Assembly: GCA_035235625.1 (NCBI GenBank) | Contig: CP141147.1 | Location: forward strand, 22,364,756 to 22,428,755 | Length of the DNA stretch: 64,000 nucleotides | Direction of reading: 5' to 3' | From: Saururus chinensis | Taxonomy: Eukaryota; Streptophyta; Magnoliopsida; Piperales; Saururaceae | In this document: positions 49,560-62,529 of the stretch, piece by piece | Layout of the letters: each line of letters starts with the position of its first letter | How positions within the stretch are numbered: the first letter of the stretch is position 1 | Notes under the pieces: model-generated | What the model saw: only the letters and a program-made list of their open reading frames with translations | Told to the model about the DNA's origin: nothing | Databases searched by the model: none | Position numbers and translations under genes: made by a program

Positions 49560-51000
49560 GCTCCAAGGCTACTGCCATGGGGGAATGAGTTGGGCTGACT
49601 ACTTTTCCAATCAGGCGGTGCTAGAAACCTTTCGCCCTTGTGGAGATAGCCATACTTGTGGGTTTGATGCAGTTCGCACCTTCTTCCTCTTTACTTATGT
49701 TCAAGCAGCCCATGCCCAATTTTACCTTACATCCACTCTATTAACGTTCACACCTCTAGCGACATAGGCAAAATTTGTGTACCCAAAAATCCCCCTTCTG
49801 TATCTGGTGGTGAAGAAACTCCAGCTATCTGCAAAATGAGTTTCTAGCACAATAAAAAACCCTCCAAAGTTTCATCAAATCCCTTCTGCTATTTTCGATC
49901 TTTCTCTTGCCACAAGACATGTTTATGTTACCTACAATATGAGTATCTAGCTCAACATAAGGAAAGCTTCTAACTTTGTTGGCAGCAACTCTGCACGCTG
50001 CTTCACCTCCATCAATGGTGCACTAAATGTGAAGGACCCACTGGTTTGAGTGAAACTCATTGTTGATGCCCCAATCTCCTTCCTAATTCTGAGATCTGAA
50101 ATGGGATTTCAGCCATAGGAGAAAAAACCCCATAAATTTCGGCAATCTTGTAGGTTTCCTGCCACACCCGGCCCCGAGAGCATTTTGTGGTGTTTTAATG
50201 ATTTTGAATGTGTTTCAAAATGCTCTTGTTCCAATTATAACTTCTCAAATAACACAAAAAATCTTTGATATCTATCGATAATGTTGCAATGTATTTAAAT
50301 ATGATTGACCCATGCAAAGACATATAAAATATTAAATTAAAACAAATTTAGGAACAAAAAAAGTAGACTACCCGTATACCTGAACCAGACTGAACTTGAC
50401 TTAAGTAGGATTAGAGTTTGTATTTTTGACCTGTTTAATAAATAGGGTTGAGTCATGATCCAACCAAATTTAAATGCATATCGAAGCCGACCTGACTTGA
50501 TTTGACTTGACTTTATTTGATTCCAACCCTAGGGAAAGAGGGGTGGAAAATGATAATTTAGAAGAACAAAAAAACTATAGAAAATTATTTCTGAGGTGGG
50601 GAAATGATTAGGAGGGGCTGCCAAAAACTTGGGGTGGGAAAAACTTTCAACATACCTCCTCATTTCTTTACTTCAAATTGATAGCTCACAAATATTAACC
50701 TTTACTTATAGAATCCCATTAGTATATGCCCATCATTGCCATATGATTTTGACTGCGTGGTAGCTTTTACTGACGCAACAGGGCTTGATGTGTCTGCCAG
50801 TGATTAGGGCTAAAACTGGGTTGGAGTTGGGCTTTGGCCCTAGATCGCTACCTTATTTCTTGGCTAGGCCTAGCCTAAGCCCTATTTAGGTTTTCAAAAT
50901 TTTGGTACTAGCCTAGCCCGAAGCAGGCTTAGGCTAGGCTGCAAGCTTTTTATTTTTTAGTATAAAATATTTTTAATAGAAATTTGGTGGCTTCCTACTA
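49560..51000. repeat. Dispersed repeat D, copy 2
   Basis: Same orientation as 41880-43090 and collinear over most of its length. It has an extra block at about 50160-50530, starting near CACACCCGGCCCCGAGAG, that copy 1 lacks and that may be an insertion. Confidence 0.82.
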
Positions 51001-51563
51001 ATTGAACCCATAAGACACATAATAATATACCTTTCACCTTTGTGTGGGGTCATTTACAACTAATTATAAGAACTTGTAATTTCAAAATCTCATAAACTTC
51101 TTTAAAATACACAATCTCCTCCTTTTCTCATTCCCTTTTAGCCTATGTCGAACTATTAGAAACTGTAAAAAATAATTATTTTAATATTGAGGGTAGGGCA
51201 AACGAGCCTACATGTTTTTTGACACTCAGCCCATGCCCGACCCTATTTAAGTCAAGCCCAATATCTTAAGCCCTAACTAGCATTTTTAAAGGCCGGGTAG
51301 AGTGGTCACCCCAACTTGTGATTTGATGTGTGTCATTAAATCTTTATATAAAAATTTGCAAGCACTAGGCGCCTGACACTTATTAACTTTTCTATTTATC
51401 ATAAAAATACAACACTTTTTTTAGATATTTTAGAAAATAATTCAAAATACAAACTCATGGCAAAACATTAACATTAATTAGGTCTTTGACATTGATGACT
51501 ACACATTATATATAAGAGGACCCTCTCCATAGCATTGACCTGATCACCAATCATTTTGATTGT
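51001..51563. other. Intergenic between repeat D and RLK copy R
   Basis: Contains GGCTAGGCCTAGCC-like and GCCCATGCCCGACCC-like GC motifs (50860-50950, 51225-51300) reminiscent of hAT subterminal repeats, but no convincing inverted termini. The final 100 bp is the RLK 3' flank, repeated near 48340-48440. Confidence 0.5.
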
Positions 51564-54500
51564 TTAACTCGTGAAAGACTTGTCTTTCACCTTCATCAAT
51601 TCTAAGCATATGTCTCTCACATCCATTCTATCCTTTGGATGCTCGTCTGAGCATGTAACTCCAATTTTAGCAATAGAAAGCAAACACTCTATTAATTTTT
51701 CCCTTTCTCTTGGATCTTCTTGCTGGAGGAGTTGGGGGTCCAAAACTTCCGTTAGTCTTTCAGGGATAGCAATCTTCACATATTTCGAAAGATTTAGACC
51801 GTCATAGAAAATTTGATTAGTTGGCCTCTTCCCCGTGATCATCTCAAGCGAAACAATCCCATAGCTATACACATCCCCATGAGTTGTCACTGTGCTTCTC
51901 GTACCATATTCTTGTATCATGATTTACAACAAAATAAGAAATAAGATAAAGGGAAAAATATTAAATGGTCATATTTAAAAAACTTTTTTGTATGAGGATG
52001 AGGAACAATAATTATTGACATTTAAGACCACTTGGAGTTCAACAACAAATTAAGGTGGCCATAGAATGATGCATTGGATTTTCTAGTATGGTACTTAAGA
52101 TTGGAGTTGCCCTAGTATTAAGGAAGTTGATATAGAAAAACTTAAATCTTGTGATTTACAATAGAAGCATAATTTCAACAATTTTTCTTCATCATCCTTC
52201 CATGCAATATATTTAATATGCCTTATGTAATGGATGGAAGTTGGCTAAATGTTTACCTGGAGCGATGTAACCAATAGAGCCCTTTAAAATTGATGTACTA
52301 GGTTGATGAGAGGAGGAATGATCTCTTGATGTTAAAAGACTTTTGGCCAAACTAAAATCACCCAAATGTGCCACCATATCATCACCAAGGAGAATATTGT
52401 TTGGCTTCAAATCACAATGAACAATAGGAGTTTCACACTAATTATGAAGATAATCCAAGGCATTAGCCACATCAATTGCCACATCCAATCTTTTATGAAA
52501 GCTCAAATATTTTGGTGAGTCATTACAATTCATTTGTTGGTGCAACCATTGTTCAACACTTCCATTAGACATGAGCTCAAATACTAAAGCTTTAAAATCA
52601 TTGCCTTTGGAATCTAAACTTGAGCACAAAGTTAACATCTTAACAAGATTTCGGTGTTGAATGTTTCGCAAAGCTTCACATTCCGCAAGAAAAGTTTTAA
52701 GTGCATGGACTTGATCAAGATTAAGTACCTTGATGGCAACTACGGCTTGATAATGCTCCAAAAGTCCTTTATATATGGTCCCAAAGCTCCCATGGCCAAT
52801 TAAATTAGAGGAGGAAAAACCATTTGTTGCCCTAAAGAGTTCTGCATAAGAGATTGTTGCAAGTAGATTGATTGAAGATGAAGTGGAAGAATGGTCCTTC
52901 CTGTGTTTTTTTCTTGCACAGATAAAAGCCAGGCAACATATTATCAGAGCAGAAACAATGGAACCAACAATTGGTATAATTACTTTCCTAGAAAGCGATT
53001 TTTTATCTCGACTTGTTGCTTTCTGTTAGCAAGGGGCCAAATGCAGCTCTGGTATACCACCACATAACTTGGGATTTCCCTCTACTGAAATGACACTAAT
53101 ATTACTAAAAACTCCTACTTTGGGTACTTCTCCCTCTAAGCTGTTAAAAGGGAAATCCAAATAATTTATTTCATTGAGCTTAGATAGAATTTGTGGAATG
53201 TTCCCTGACAAGTTGTTGTATGAAAAGTTTATATGCTTAATACCTTCCGCATATGCTAATGAAGGAGGGATTCTTCCAGTGAAGGAGTTGTTGTCCATAT
53301 AGAGGTATTGCAACATTGAGCAACTGCCAATGGTTGGGGGGATCTCGCCTAACAAACTGTTACTACTAACACTGAAGTGAGTGACGTAAATCAAGTTACC
53401 CACTTCAAGCGGCAGGGGCCCGGTTAGAAAGTTGTTACCCAATGCGACCCCAACTAATGAAGAGAGATTGAACACATGCATTGGTATCTTACCACTAAGC
53501 TTGTTGTTGGAAAGGTCAAGATGCACTAGACCTTTACAATGCCAAGTGGTGGATGGGATGCTTCCTTGGAGATGATTGTCACCTACATAAACCGGGTACA
53601 ACTGCGTGAGGTTTCCAATGTTAGCTGGAATCATCGCGGACAACTTGTTCATAGAAAGCGCAAGAAATGCAAGCCATGGAAGCTTTCCAATTGCAGGAGG
53701 AATTTCACCCTTCAGAAGGTTTCCATCCAAATCCAACAATTGCAACTGTTCGAGGTTACCAATCCCTGAAGGAATCATTCCGTGGATATGATTCTCTCCA
53801 AGTGCCAAGTGGCTGAGGCGTTTGGAAAGGTTCACCATGGATTTAGGGAGGGAACCTACAAGTGCATTAGAATAAGCATTAAGACGTAACAATCGACTAC
53901 AGTTGGACAAGGATGTGATAAAGTGCAACTCATTATTTCCTACACCTCCAAGTCTGTTCATAAAAATATGAAAGATGGACAAATTCTTCAGTTTTCCTAG
54001 GTCGGCTGGTACAAACCCAATGAAGGAATTTTGTGAAATTTCTAGAATTTCAAGATGAGAAGAGTTGGCTAGAGTGGATGGAAGTGGACCGGTAAAGTTG
54101 TTTCCAGCAAGATAAAGACCCTTGAGATTTGACATTGTGAGGCCCATGTCTGAGGGAAGTCTTCCCCATAATTGGTTGTGAGAAACAACCAAGGTAGTCA
54201 GGGATGAGAGATTGTAAAGTGATTCAGGCAACCTACCAGATAGCTTGTTCACATAACAGTTGAGTCCTCTTAAGCTGAAAAGGCGGCCAAGTTCACTGGG
54301 GATGTGCCCTCCAATGCTATTAAATGGCAGCCACATAAACTCAAGTTTAGAGAGGTTCCCCAATAAAGGGCTGATTGTTCCAGTTAGTTTGTTCTCATAT
54401 AAATGTAGGCAAAAAAGCTGAGACAGTGAACTAAGCCGGGCGGGAATGCTTCCTGCAAGTCCATTTCCACCCAAGTTAAGATCAAAGAGGTGGGAGCAGT

Positions 54501-54943
54501 TGGACAGACTGGCCGGAATTTCTCCTTGTAGGGAGTTGTTAGCCATTATAAGTTCATTGAGACGAAAAAGACGAGCCAACTCCGTGGGTATGCTGCCATG
54601 AAAGCCATTCCTAGAGATATAAGACTCTAAAGAAGGAAAGGTTACCAAGGTGAGGCGTCAACAGGCCCTCTAAGCCAAGATTAGGCAGATACAATTTGGT
54701 AACTCGCCCATGCCGATGACTGCAAGTGATCCCATGCCAAAAGCAAAAGTGGGCGGAATTGTTCCAGGAAGTTAAGACCTGGTGAGGGTCAGCAGTGATC
54801 TGATCCTTGAAGGCCAACAATGCAAGCCGATCCGTCTCATTGCCGGCCACATGCAATGCGTTGATGCCTTGGCCATGTTCCAACATGATCCCGAGCAACA
54901 TCAAAGTAAAATAGATCAAGAACGCAGGGAGCTGCACCTCCAT
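51564..54943 (-). pseudogene. LRR-XII receptor-like kinase pseudogene (copy R, full length)
   Basis: Full gene structure of an EFR/Xa21-type receptor kinase. ATG at 54941-54943, signal peptide, N-cap (CFWHGITC), LRRs (about 54650-53090), membrane segment (about 52975-52920), glycine loop GHGSFGTIYKG, VAIKVL lysine, HCDLKPNN catalytic loop (non-RD, 52411-52419), then an intron 52256-51911 (GTAAAC...ACAAG) within the APE codons, and final exon 51910-51564 with GDVYSYGIV. Lesions: 2-bp loss near 54619 (the L copy keeps ATATAT) shifts frame after LRR 1; TAA at 53026-53028 (the L copy has CAA); TAG at 52438-52440 just before the catalytic loop. The DFG motif is DFS (52351-52359). Intron position is typical for the subfamily. 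A pseudogene by at least three lesions. Confidence 0.94.
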
Positions 54944-55029
54944 CTTGAAGGCTGGTGGAATTAAATGGGATGGGAACTCTCTGGTGAGACTGAGTAAAGT
55001 AGATGATACATGAAGATGCCTGGTAAGAA

Positions 55030-55039
55030 GTATTTATAG
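55030..55039 (-). promoter_or_regulatory. TATA box of RLK copy R
   Basis: CTATAAATAC on the minus strand, about 90 bp upstream of the ATG, conserved with copy L and both truncated fragments. Confidence 0.65.
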
Positions 55040-55129
55040 CTTTTCAAAGTCTTGGTAAAGAAGAATGAATTCACTTTTCGTGGCCACTTTGAATACAATT
55101 GACTGGAGTCTTCCTGTATCAAATTAACA

Positions 55130-57493
55130 TGTTTTAAGGGGCATGGCTCACATGGGGCCCGTGTCATCAATGCCAGCAATACTGCAATAGTGACACGAAA
55201 ACGTATATGGGAAAAATGTACTCACTACCAAATCGTGTTATACACGCTCGGGTTGTTTTTTAGATGATCCCACAAATAATTGTACGTGTTCCACAAAAAA
55301 TAGTGTTGAGGATAATTTTTATGCGTATTTAATATTTTCTTGAAATTAACAGGCCTTAGATATTACATGCGAAAGTATTTTTATATTCTCTCCCAAAAGT
55401 AAGTCTAGCATATGGAACCTATAGGGCCGTACATCTAAAAAATCAAACGTTAATATATTATAGCATCTTGATGCTAACAAATACTAATATGTCGACTCTC
55501 AATTTCAAATATTGATGATACCTATTTATTTCTTATGCTAGGCTCACTATCAATTTATGAACATAAAAAATATTACTCATATACAATGACAAGTAGCATG
55601 TCTATTTATTGCCAAAGAGAGAAGATTGGTTCAATCTGCACAATAAAAAATACTACTCATATACAATGACAAGTAGCATGTCGTTTTATTGCCAAAGAGA
55701 GAAGATTGGTTCAATATGCACACCAATTAAACATGACATAGAACCTAGTCCATGATGTGGTTCCAAGTTGGCCATCAACATTACTTTTAAGGGGCATGGC
55801 TCATATGGGTCCGTGTCATCAATGCCAGCAATATTGCAATAGTGACAGGCAAACGTATGGGAAAAATGTACTCACTACCAAATCGTGGTATACACGCTCG
55901 GGTTATTTTTAGAAGATCCCACAAATAATTGTACGTGTTCCACAAAAAAATAGTGTTGAGGATAATTTTTATGCGTATTTAATAATTTCTTGAAATTAAC
56001 AGGCCTTAGATATTACATGCGAAAGAATTTTTATATTCTCTCCTAATAGTAAGTCTAGCACAAGGAACCTATAGGGGCCGTACATCTAAAAAATCAAACG
56101 TTAATATATTATAGCATCTTGATGCTAACAAATACTAATATGTGCACTCTTGATTTTAAATATTGATTATGCCTATTTATTTCTTAAGCTAGGCTCACTA
56201 TCAATTTATGAACATAAAAAATATTACTCATATACAATGACAAGTAGCATGTCGTTTTATTGCCAAAGAGAGAAGATTGGTTCAATCTTCACACCAATTA
56301 AACATGACATAGAACCTAGTCCATGATGTGGTTCCAAGTTGGCCATCGACATTACTTTTAAGGGGCATGGCTCACATGGGTCTATGTCATCAATGCCAGC
56401 AATACTGCAATAGTGACAGGCAAATGTATGGGGAAAATGTACTCACTACCAAATCATGGTATACACACTCGGGTTATTTTTAGAAGATCCCACAAATAAT
56501 TGTACGTGTTCCACAAAAAATAGTGTTGAGGATAATTTTTATGCGTATTTAATAATTTCTTGAAATTAACAAGCCTTAGATATTACATGTGAGAGTATTT
56601 TTACATTCTCTCCTAATAGTAAGTCTAGCACAAGGAACCTATAGGGGCCGTACATCTAAAAAAATCAAACGTTAATATATTATAGCATCTTGATGCTAAC
56701 AAATACTAATATGTGCACTCTTGATTTCAAATATTGATGATGCCTATTTATTTCTTAAGCTAGGCTCACTATCAATTTATGAACATAAAAAATATTACTC
56801 ATATACAATGACAAGTAGCATGTCGTTTTATTGCCAAAGAGAGAAGATTGGTTCAATCTTCACACCAATTAAACATGACATAGAACCTAGTCCATGATGT
56901 GGTTCCAAGTTGGCCATCGACATTACTTTTAAGGGGCATGGCTCACATGGGTCTGTGTCATCAATGCCAGCAATACTGCAATAGTGACAGGCAAATGTAT
57001 GGGGAAAATGTACTCACTACCAAATCATGGTATACACGCTCGGGTTGTTTTTTAGATGATCCGACAAATAATTGTACGTGTTCCACAAAAAATAGTGTTG
57101 AGGATAATTTTTATGCGTATTTAATAATTTCTTGAAATTAACAAGCCTTAGATATTACATGCGAAAGTATTTTTATATTCTCTCCTAATAGTAAGTCTAG
57201 CACAAGGAACCTATAGGGGCCGTACATCTAAAAAAATCAAACGTTAATATATTATAGCATCTTGATGCTAACAAATACTAATATGTGCACTCTTGATTTC
57301 AAATATTGATGATGCCTATTTATTTCTTAAGCTAGACTCACTATCAATTTATGAACATAAAAAATATTACTCATATACAATGACAAGTAGCATATCGTTT
57401 TATTGCTAAAGAGAGAAGGTTGGTTCAATCTGCACACCAATTAAATATGACATAAAACCTAGTCCATGATGTGGTTCCAAGTTGGCCATCGAC
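55130..57493. repeat. Tandem array of a 571-bp RLK-upstream unit
   Basis: Three units with exact 571-bp spacing start with TTACTTTTAAGGGGCATGGC-type sequence at 55781, 56352 and 56923. They are preceded by a fourth, longer unit (55130-55780) that contains an 80-bp internal duplication. The units are almost identical, much closer to each other than to the single copies at 3641, 5930 and 59010, so the expansion is recent. Noncoding; it sits upstream of the minus-strand RLK. Confidence 0.95.
55563..55722. repeat. 80-bp tandem duplication within the first array unit
   Basis: ATAAAAAATAYTACTCATAT starts at 55563 and 55643, exact period 80. The other units have one copy. Confidence 0.93.
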
Positions 57494-58490
57494 ATTATTG
57501 CATCTGTATGTGGGACCATATTGAAATAAAACAATAGGTTGGTAGTAGTTGTAGTATCATTAATAGTGGTGACGATGGTAGTTGTGGCAGCAATAGCAAT
57601 GGTTATGGCAAGGGAGGTGATAGTGGTAATAATAGTTGTAATAACTATAGTGGCAATAAGGTCAACACTATAAATATTAAAAATTTACAAGTTCAGAGGT
57701 AAAAAAATTTAACCAAAATTTTACCTCTTTTTTCTCAATTTTCAATTTAATTTTTCATTCCCTGTTGCACCAAATAATAAAAATTAAAACAATTATAAAA
57801 CATTTGTTTCGCATCCATAACTTTCTAATATTCCAAACATACCCCTATTTTTTATGTTTATTTATTTTCTTTGGTCTGATGCTTAACAAATATTAACAAA
57901 ATTTATATTTTAAAAATCAACCTAATAAACTATTTTATCAAGTTAACTTTAACCTTACTTTTCTCTAAGTATATAAACATGCAATTTACAATTATTATAA
58001 TTTTAAAAATATATATTATAACTAAAATGATACTTTTATTCAATACGTACTACCAATATATATTATAATAGATAAATTTAAAAAAAGATAAGGAACTTAT
58101 CTTACAACTAAGAAAATCGGCCACTGTTTATTCAAAATATAGTTATGAGATTCGAAATTTAGATGACTTTTTTATTAACCAAAGTCATTACTGAAGTGAA
58201 GGGTAGAGAACCAGAGCAACCTCCTCCAATCCTTCGAGTACGAAATTCCATCCCAGCTAATCCAAAATCGATTCATATGAATCCCTTGGAAGCTAGCTCC
58301 ACTGGGCAAATGCACATAGTGCTGTCACAGTCTGTATAAAAAAAGAAACGTGCTTATGCACTAATTAAGAATGTCAACGAGCAAATAAATTATGCCAAAG
58401 TATGGAGTAGTGTGCATCACACAGCAAGAAATATCTGAATTAATCTGACAAAAGAGCTCCTGACTCCTTGGACATCCTTATATTTTGCTA
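57494..58490. other. Shared spacer between the two RLK remnants, copy R
   Basis: Collinear with 4271-5440 minus the MITE. Starts with a degenerate GGTGACGATGGTAGTTG tract. No gene seen. Confidence 0.75.
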
Positions 58491-58492
58491 AT

Positions 58493-58766
58493 TAAGCCAA
58501 GATCAGGCAGATACAATTTGGTAACTCGGCCATGCCGACGACTGCAAGTGATCCCATGCCAAGAGCAAAAGTGGGCGGAATTTTTCCAAGAAGTTAAGAC
58601 CTGGTGCGGGTCAGCAGTGATCTGATCCTTGAAGGCCAGCAATGCAAGCCGATCCGTCTCGTTGCCGGCCACATGCAATGCGTTGATGCCTTGGCCATGT
58701 TCCAACATGATCCCGAGCAACATCAAAGTATTATAGATCAAGAACCGCAGGGAGCTGCACCTCCAT
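58493..58766 (-). pseudogene. Truncated RLK 5' fragment (copy R)
   Basis: ATG at 58764-58766. An extra G in CCTGCGGTTC shifts frame after seven codons; after the shift the signal peptide, LALLAFKDQITADPHQV, the N-cap CSWHGITC and TKLYLPDLGL are intact. The sequence then departs from the RLK at the same point as the fragment at 5449-5623. Downstream LRRs and kinase are absent. TATA box at 58856-58865. Confidence 0.9.
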
Positions 58767-59009
58767 CTTGAAGGCTGGTGGAATTAAATGGGATGGAAAG
58801 TCTCTGGTGAGACTGAGTAAGAAGGTATATGATATATGAAGATGCCCGGTAAGAAGTATTTATAGCTTTTCAAAGTCTTGGTAAAGGAGGATGAATTCAG
58901 TTTTTGTGGCCGTGTTGCAAGGGCAGAGAGTACGACCACACCCCAAACCCTAGGGATACGTTTTGCAAGACTTGGCTACAATTGATGACTTGTGTCTTCC
59001 GGTATCAAA

Positions 59010-59600
59010 TTAACTTGTTTTAAGGGGCATGGCTCACGTAGGCCCGTGCCATCAATTCCAGCTGCAATCCTGGCAGGCAAACGTACGGGAAAAATGTGCT
59101 CGATACCAATCGGGTTGTTTTTCGGATGATCCCACAAATAATTGTATGTGTTCCACACGAAATAGTGTTGAGGACAATTTTTACGCGTACTTTAAATTTT
59201 TCGAAATTAACTGCCCTAAGATATTACATGCATCCACATACAATGGGAAGTATTTTTTACGTTCTTTCGTAATAGTAAACCTAGCGTAAAAAATATATAG
59301 AAGTATAATCAACAGCATATATGCTAACATATTATATCATCAAGGCGTGATGCTAATACATATTAACATGTGCGCCATTGATTTCAAATATTTATACTTT
59401 CTATATATTCTTTACGCTAGGCTCACTATTAGTTTAGGAGCATAAAAAATATTTTTCTTACAATGACGAGTAGCATGTTTTTTTATTGCCAAGGAGAGAA
59501 GATTGGTTCAATCTGCGCACCAATTAAACATGACAGAGAACCACTTCCATGATGTAGTTCCGAATTGGCCATGGACACCATTGCGTCTGCATGTGGGACC
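59010..59600. repeat. RLK upstream repeat unit (571-bp family), unit of copy R
   Basis: Diverged single unit upstream of the truncated fragment, matching 5930-6575. Confidence 0.8.
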
Positions 59601-61775
59601 ATGCTGAAATAAAACAACATGATGGTTACGTAAGTCATGGTTTGTATTGTTTAGAGGTAATATGAAGTAAGTCTATAAGCCATTTGTTACCAGGCATTCT
59701 CATCGATGTGTAAAACTAAACAAAGATCGAGATAGTTATCCAAAATTCCAAACTTGATATCCTTTCAATTTGGTAGTGCAAGCCTTCTAGATTTTACCTT
59801 ATATATTATTTTTTTCTTATAATATAGCATTAAATGTTTAATTTTTTTCCTTAGTGGTTTTGAACACATGGATCCTTAATCACGTCTACATGCTTTGGTA
59901 GAATATTTCATGAACCTCAATTTTAGACCAAAATAACTAAACCTAAAGCCATTGATTATCCAATTCGATTAATACTACTTTGTTCTGGTGGTGGTTCTAC
60001 ATTAATTGTAACTAAGGTGGTCAGCTTTTAAATTTTTTTTGAAGTAACCTTATTTTCAACTTTGAGATGGACCAGGAAAAGTGCCCCCTTAACCACTCTT
60101 AAAATATGTCCTGACCACTGGAACTAACTCTTTCTTCCTAGTTAAGCCCAACCCAAACTAAAATGTTAATTGATCTAAAAGTATATCATACTATTATATA
60201 AAGTAAATTGGTGTATTATAGAACTTCAAAATTTTAACTATTTCACCCTTAATTTATACTATTAATCTCTATTTTACCCATATTTTATACCATTAAATCC
60301 CTATTGTGCCTTCATACTTATCTCTCCTTCTGGTTGTTTCATGCACACGTCTATCTAGAGAGTACGCTTTATACCATTAAATCCCTATTGTGCCTCCTTC
60401 ACATTGGTTGGTTGCTTGAACTATCAACTTTGGTTTTCTTTTAGATAAGCAAAAAAAACATCTCAGAGCCATATCATGTTAGACTCCTTCATTTAGAACT
60501 CTCTGTTTTTTCATAGGTTCGTCCATCTCTTCTCTATCTTCCTTGTTGCTCTCCTAGCTGCTCCATCTTCTCGTTTAGGTAGCACTTTTGTATCCTCTCA
60601 ATTGCACTACTAATTTTGTTTGTGTTGTCAATAATTGCATGATCAAAAGTTCTCAGAGCTATATCATGTTAGACTCCATTCAGAACTCTGTTTTTTTTTC
60701 AGAGGCTCTTCTATCTCTTCTATATCTTCCTTGTTGCTCTCCTGGAATCTCCACCTTCTAGTTCAAGTATTACTTCTCTATCCTATCAAGTGTACTACTG
60801 ATTTTGTTTTTGTTATCAATAATTGTATGATTAGAAGATCTCATAGCCATATCATGTTAGACTCCTTCTTTCAGAACTCTCTGTTTTTGTTTTCAAAAGC
60901 TCTTCTATCTCTTCTCTATCTTCCTTGTTGCTCTCCTAGAAGTTCCATCTTCTGGTTCAGGTAGCACTTCTCTATCCTCTCAAGTGCACTACTGATTTTG
61001 TTTGCATTATCAATAATTGTATGATCAGAAGAGAAAAGATCATACACAGATATTTATATGTATGATAACCTTTCTTGTAAACTTATCTGTCTGAAATTAA
61101 CATATTTCTATTTTGAAGTTATAATCTCTTACTTCTCATGCATCCAAAAAGCCTGAAACTTTGAAATTTGGCTTTTGTGTTTTTTTTCAAGTTCCTGGCA
61201 AGCCAAATTTTCCACTGTGCTCTGTTTTCATCCTACTTCTTTTCAATGAAATTTGGCTATTTTCCCTGTTTCTACTTCTTTTCTATGATAAAAATTTGTT
61301 GTTTGGATTCGAACTGAATTCCCTGATTTTTGTTGACTTGAGTTTGCCTTTTTTGTGCGAATCATATCTACATGGTTTCAAGAAGTAGTTTATGTTAACT
61401 TGCCTCTGCTTCTTCTTTTTTTCTGCTTTTTGTCATCTAGAGGTGGTGGTCAATGTGCTTGGGTGTTTTACACTGACGACCTTATGATCTGTGTTTGATG
61501 TTTTTGGCTTTTGAGATGCAAAAAAATCTAACTTTGATCGGAAAATTAGCTAGTGTTAATTGCAATTAATAAGCGTAACAAAATAAGTAGGGACTTGGGA
61601 CGGATGGTCCTACTGAGATACCTTTAGTTTCCCCTATCTAGTGACTGGTGATCTACCTGTCTTTCATTTTTCCTTCGTACTCCTTTGAAGGAGAAAAGAC
61701 AGTTAGATTCTTGTTCAGCGGGGTACATTATGATGGATTGCGGATGTATAGGTAATGTTCAGTAGGATAGCTCGG
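59601..61775. other. Shared intergenic sequence, copy R
   Basis: Collinear with 6576-7979 and 19688-19770. It contains the threefold 188-bp repeat and about 400 bp (about 61040-61390) that copy L lacks. No gene recognised; short open stretches at 60635-60964 and 61161-61388 are CT-rich low complexity. Confidence 0.7.
60465..61030. repeat. Tandem repeat, three units of 188-190 bp
   Basis: ATATCATGTTAGACTCC occurs at 60471, 60661 and 60849. Each unit continues through CTTCTCTATCTTCCTTGTTG and ends in TGTTRTCAATAATTGYATGAT. Segment L has two units. Confidence 0.92.
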
Positions 61776-62529
61776 TCGAATGTTCTGGAAATTTAGCTAC
61801 TGAATTGCCTTGTTCGAATGTTCCATTTCTTTCCTATTTTCTTTGTTTAAAAGTAAATGCTAAGACTGGCAACTATGATAGAATTTTTTCTAAATGTTCA
61901 TTTGTGTCCTATTGGTTGCTTTAGATTATTAATATCATTTTAAAAGAAACTGGTTATATGTTCTTATGCAACATAAATATGATTTAGGTGGGGAGTTTTA
62001 AGGTCCCCATAGCGAAGGATATGAAGCATATTGACCTAAATTCAAAAAACTTTTAGCTTATAAAATATGTCTTCTTCTTTTGGGTTCTTTGGTCATCTCA
62101 TATCATTGATCTTGGACTATTTTTGCACCAAGTAAGCTTTCTATACCATATGTATTCAAATTTTGGCTCATGTTGTTTTGCCCCCTTTTTATCTTGTGAT
62201 TCTTGTAACAACTCAATCCGTCCCACTATATAAAATTAGATCTTACATCTTTTGATGAAGCCATAGAAGTGTCATGTTATGACTCAAATCTTTCATTTTT
62301 GCTTTTCAAATATATATGGGTCTTACTATTATTTTAGCTAATGTTGTTTCAGCTATGTGTTTATATCAATTGCATTTCATGGCTTAACCCTTTTCTTCTA
62401 CCTTCTTCCTTAACCAAACTACTCATACCAACTACATTCTTTATTTGAATGGTTTGGTTTGACTAGAGCATAGCATGTTGGCACCTTGTTAATAGTTTAG
62501 TAGTTGTACGTGCTTAGGGTCTTCCTATA
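61776..62529. other. No gene recognised
   Basis: AT-rich sequence right of the segmental duplication. It may include intron or flank of the helicase fragment, but nothing identifies it. Confidence 0.5.

Larger units (their letters stand above)
52721..61775. repeat. Segmental duplication, copy R
   Basis: Partner of 1-7979 plus 19688-19770. It retains empty sites for the hAT (55101-55108), MITE (58056-58064) and CACTA (61707-61710) insertions of copy L. Private features are the 571-bp tandem array and a third 188-bp unit. Homology ends near 61775, after AGGATAGCTCGGTCG. Confidence 0.9.

Noticed and set aside
50860..51320. GGCTAGGC-rich stretch as a complete hAT element
   Set aside because: No matching terminal inverted repeats or 8-bp duplication could be found.
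55130..57493. Regular tandem units considered as a CRISPR array or satellite
   Set aside because: The units are 571 bp with no spacer/repeat alternation, and the organism is a plant. It is a local promoter-region duplication.
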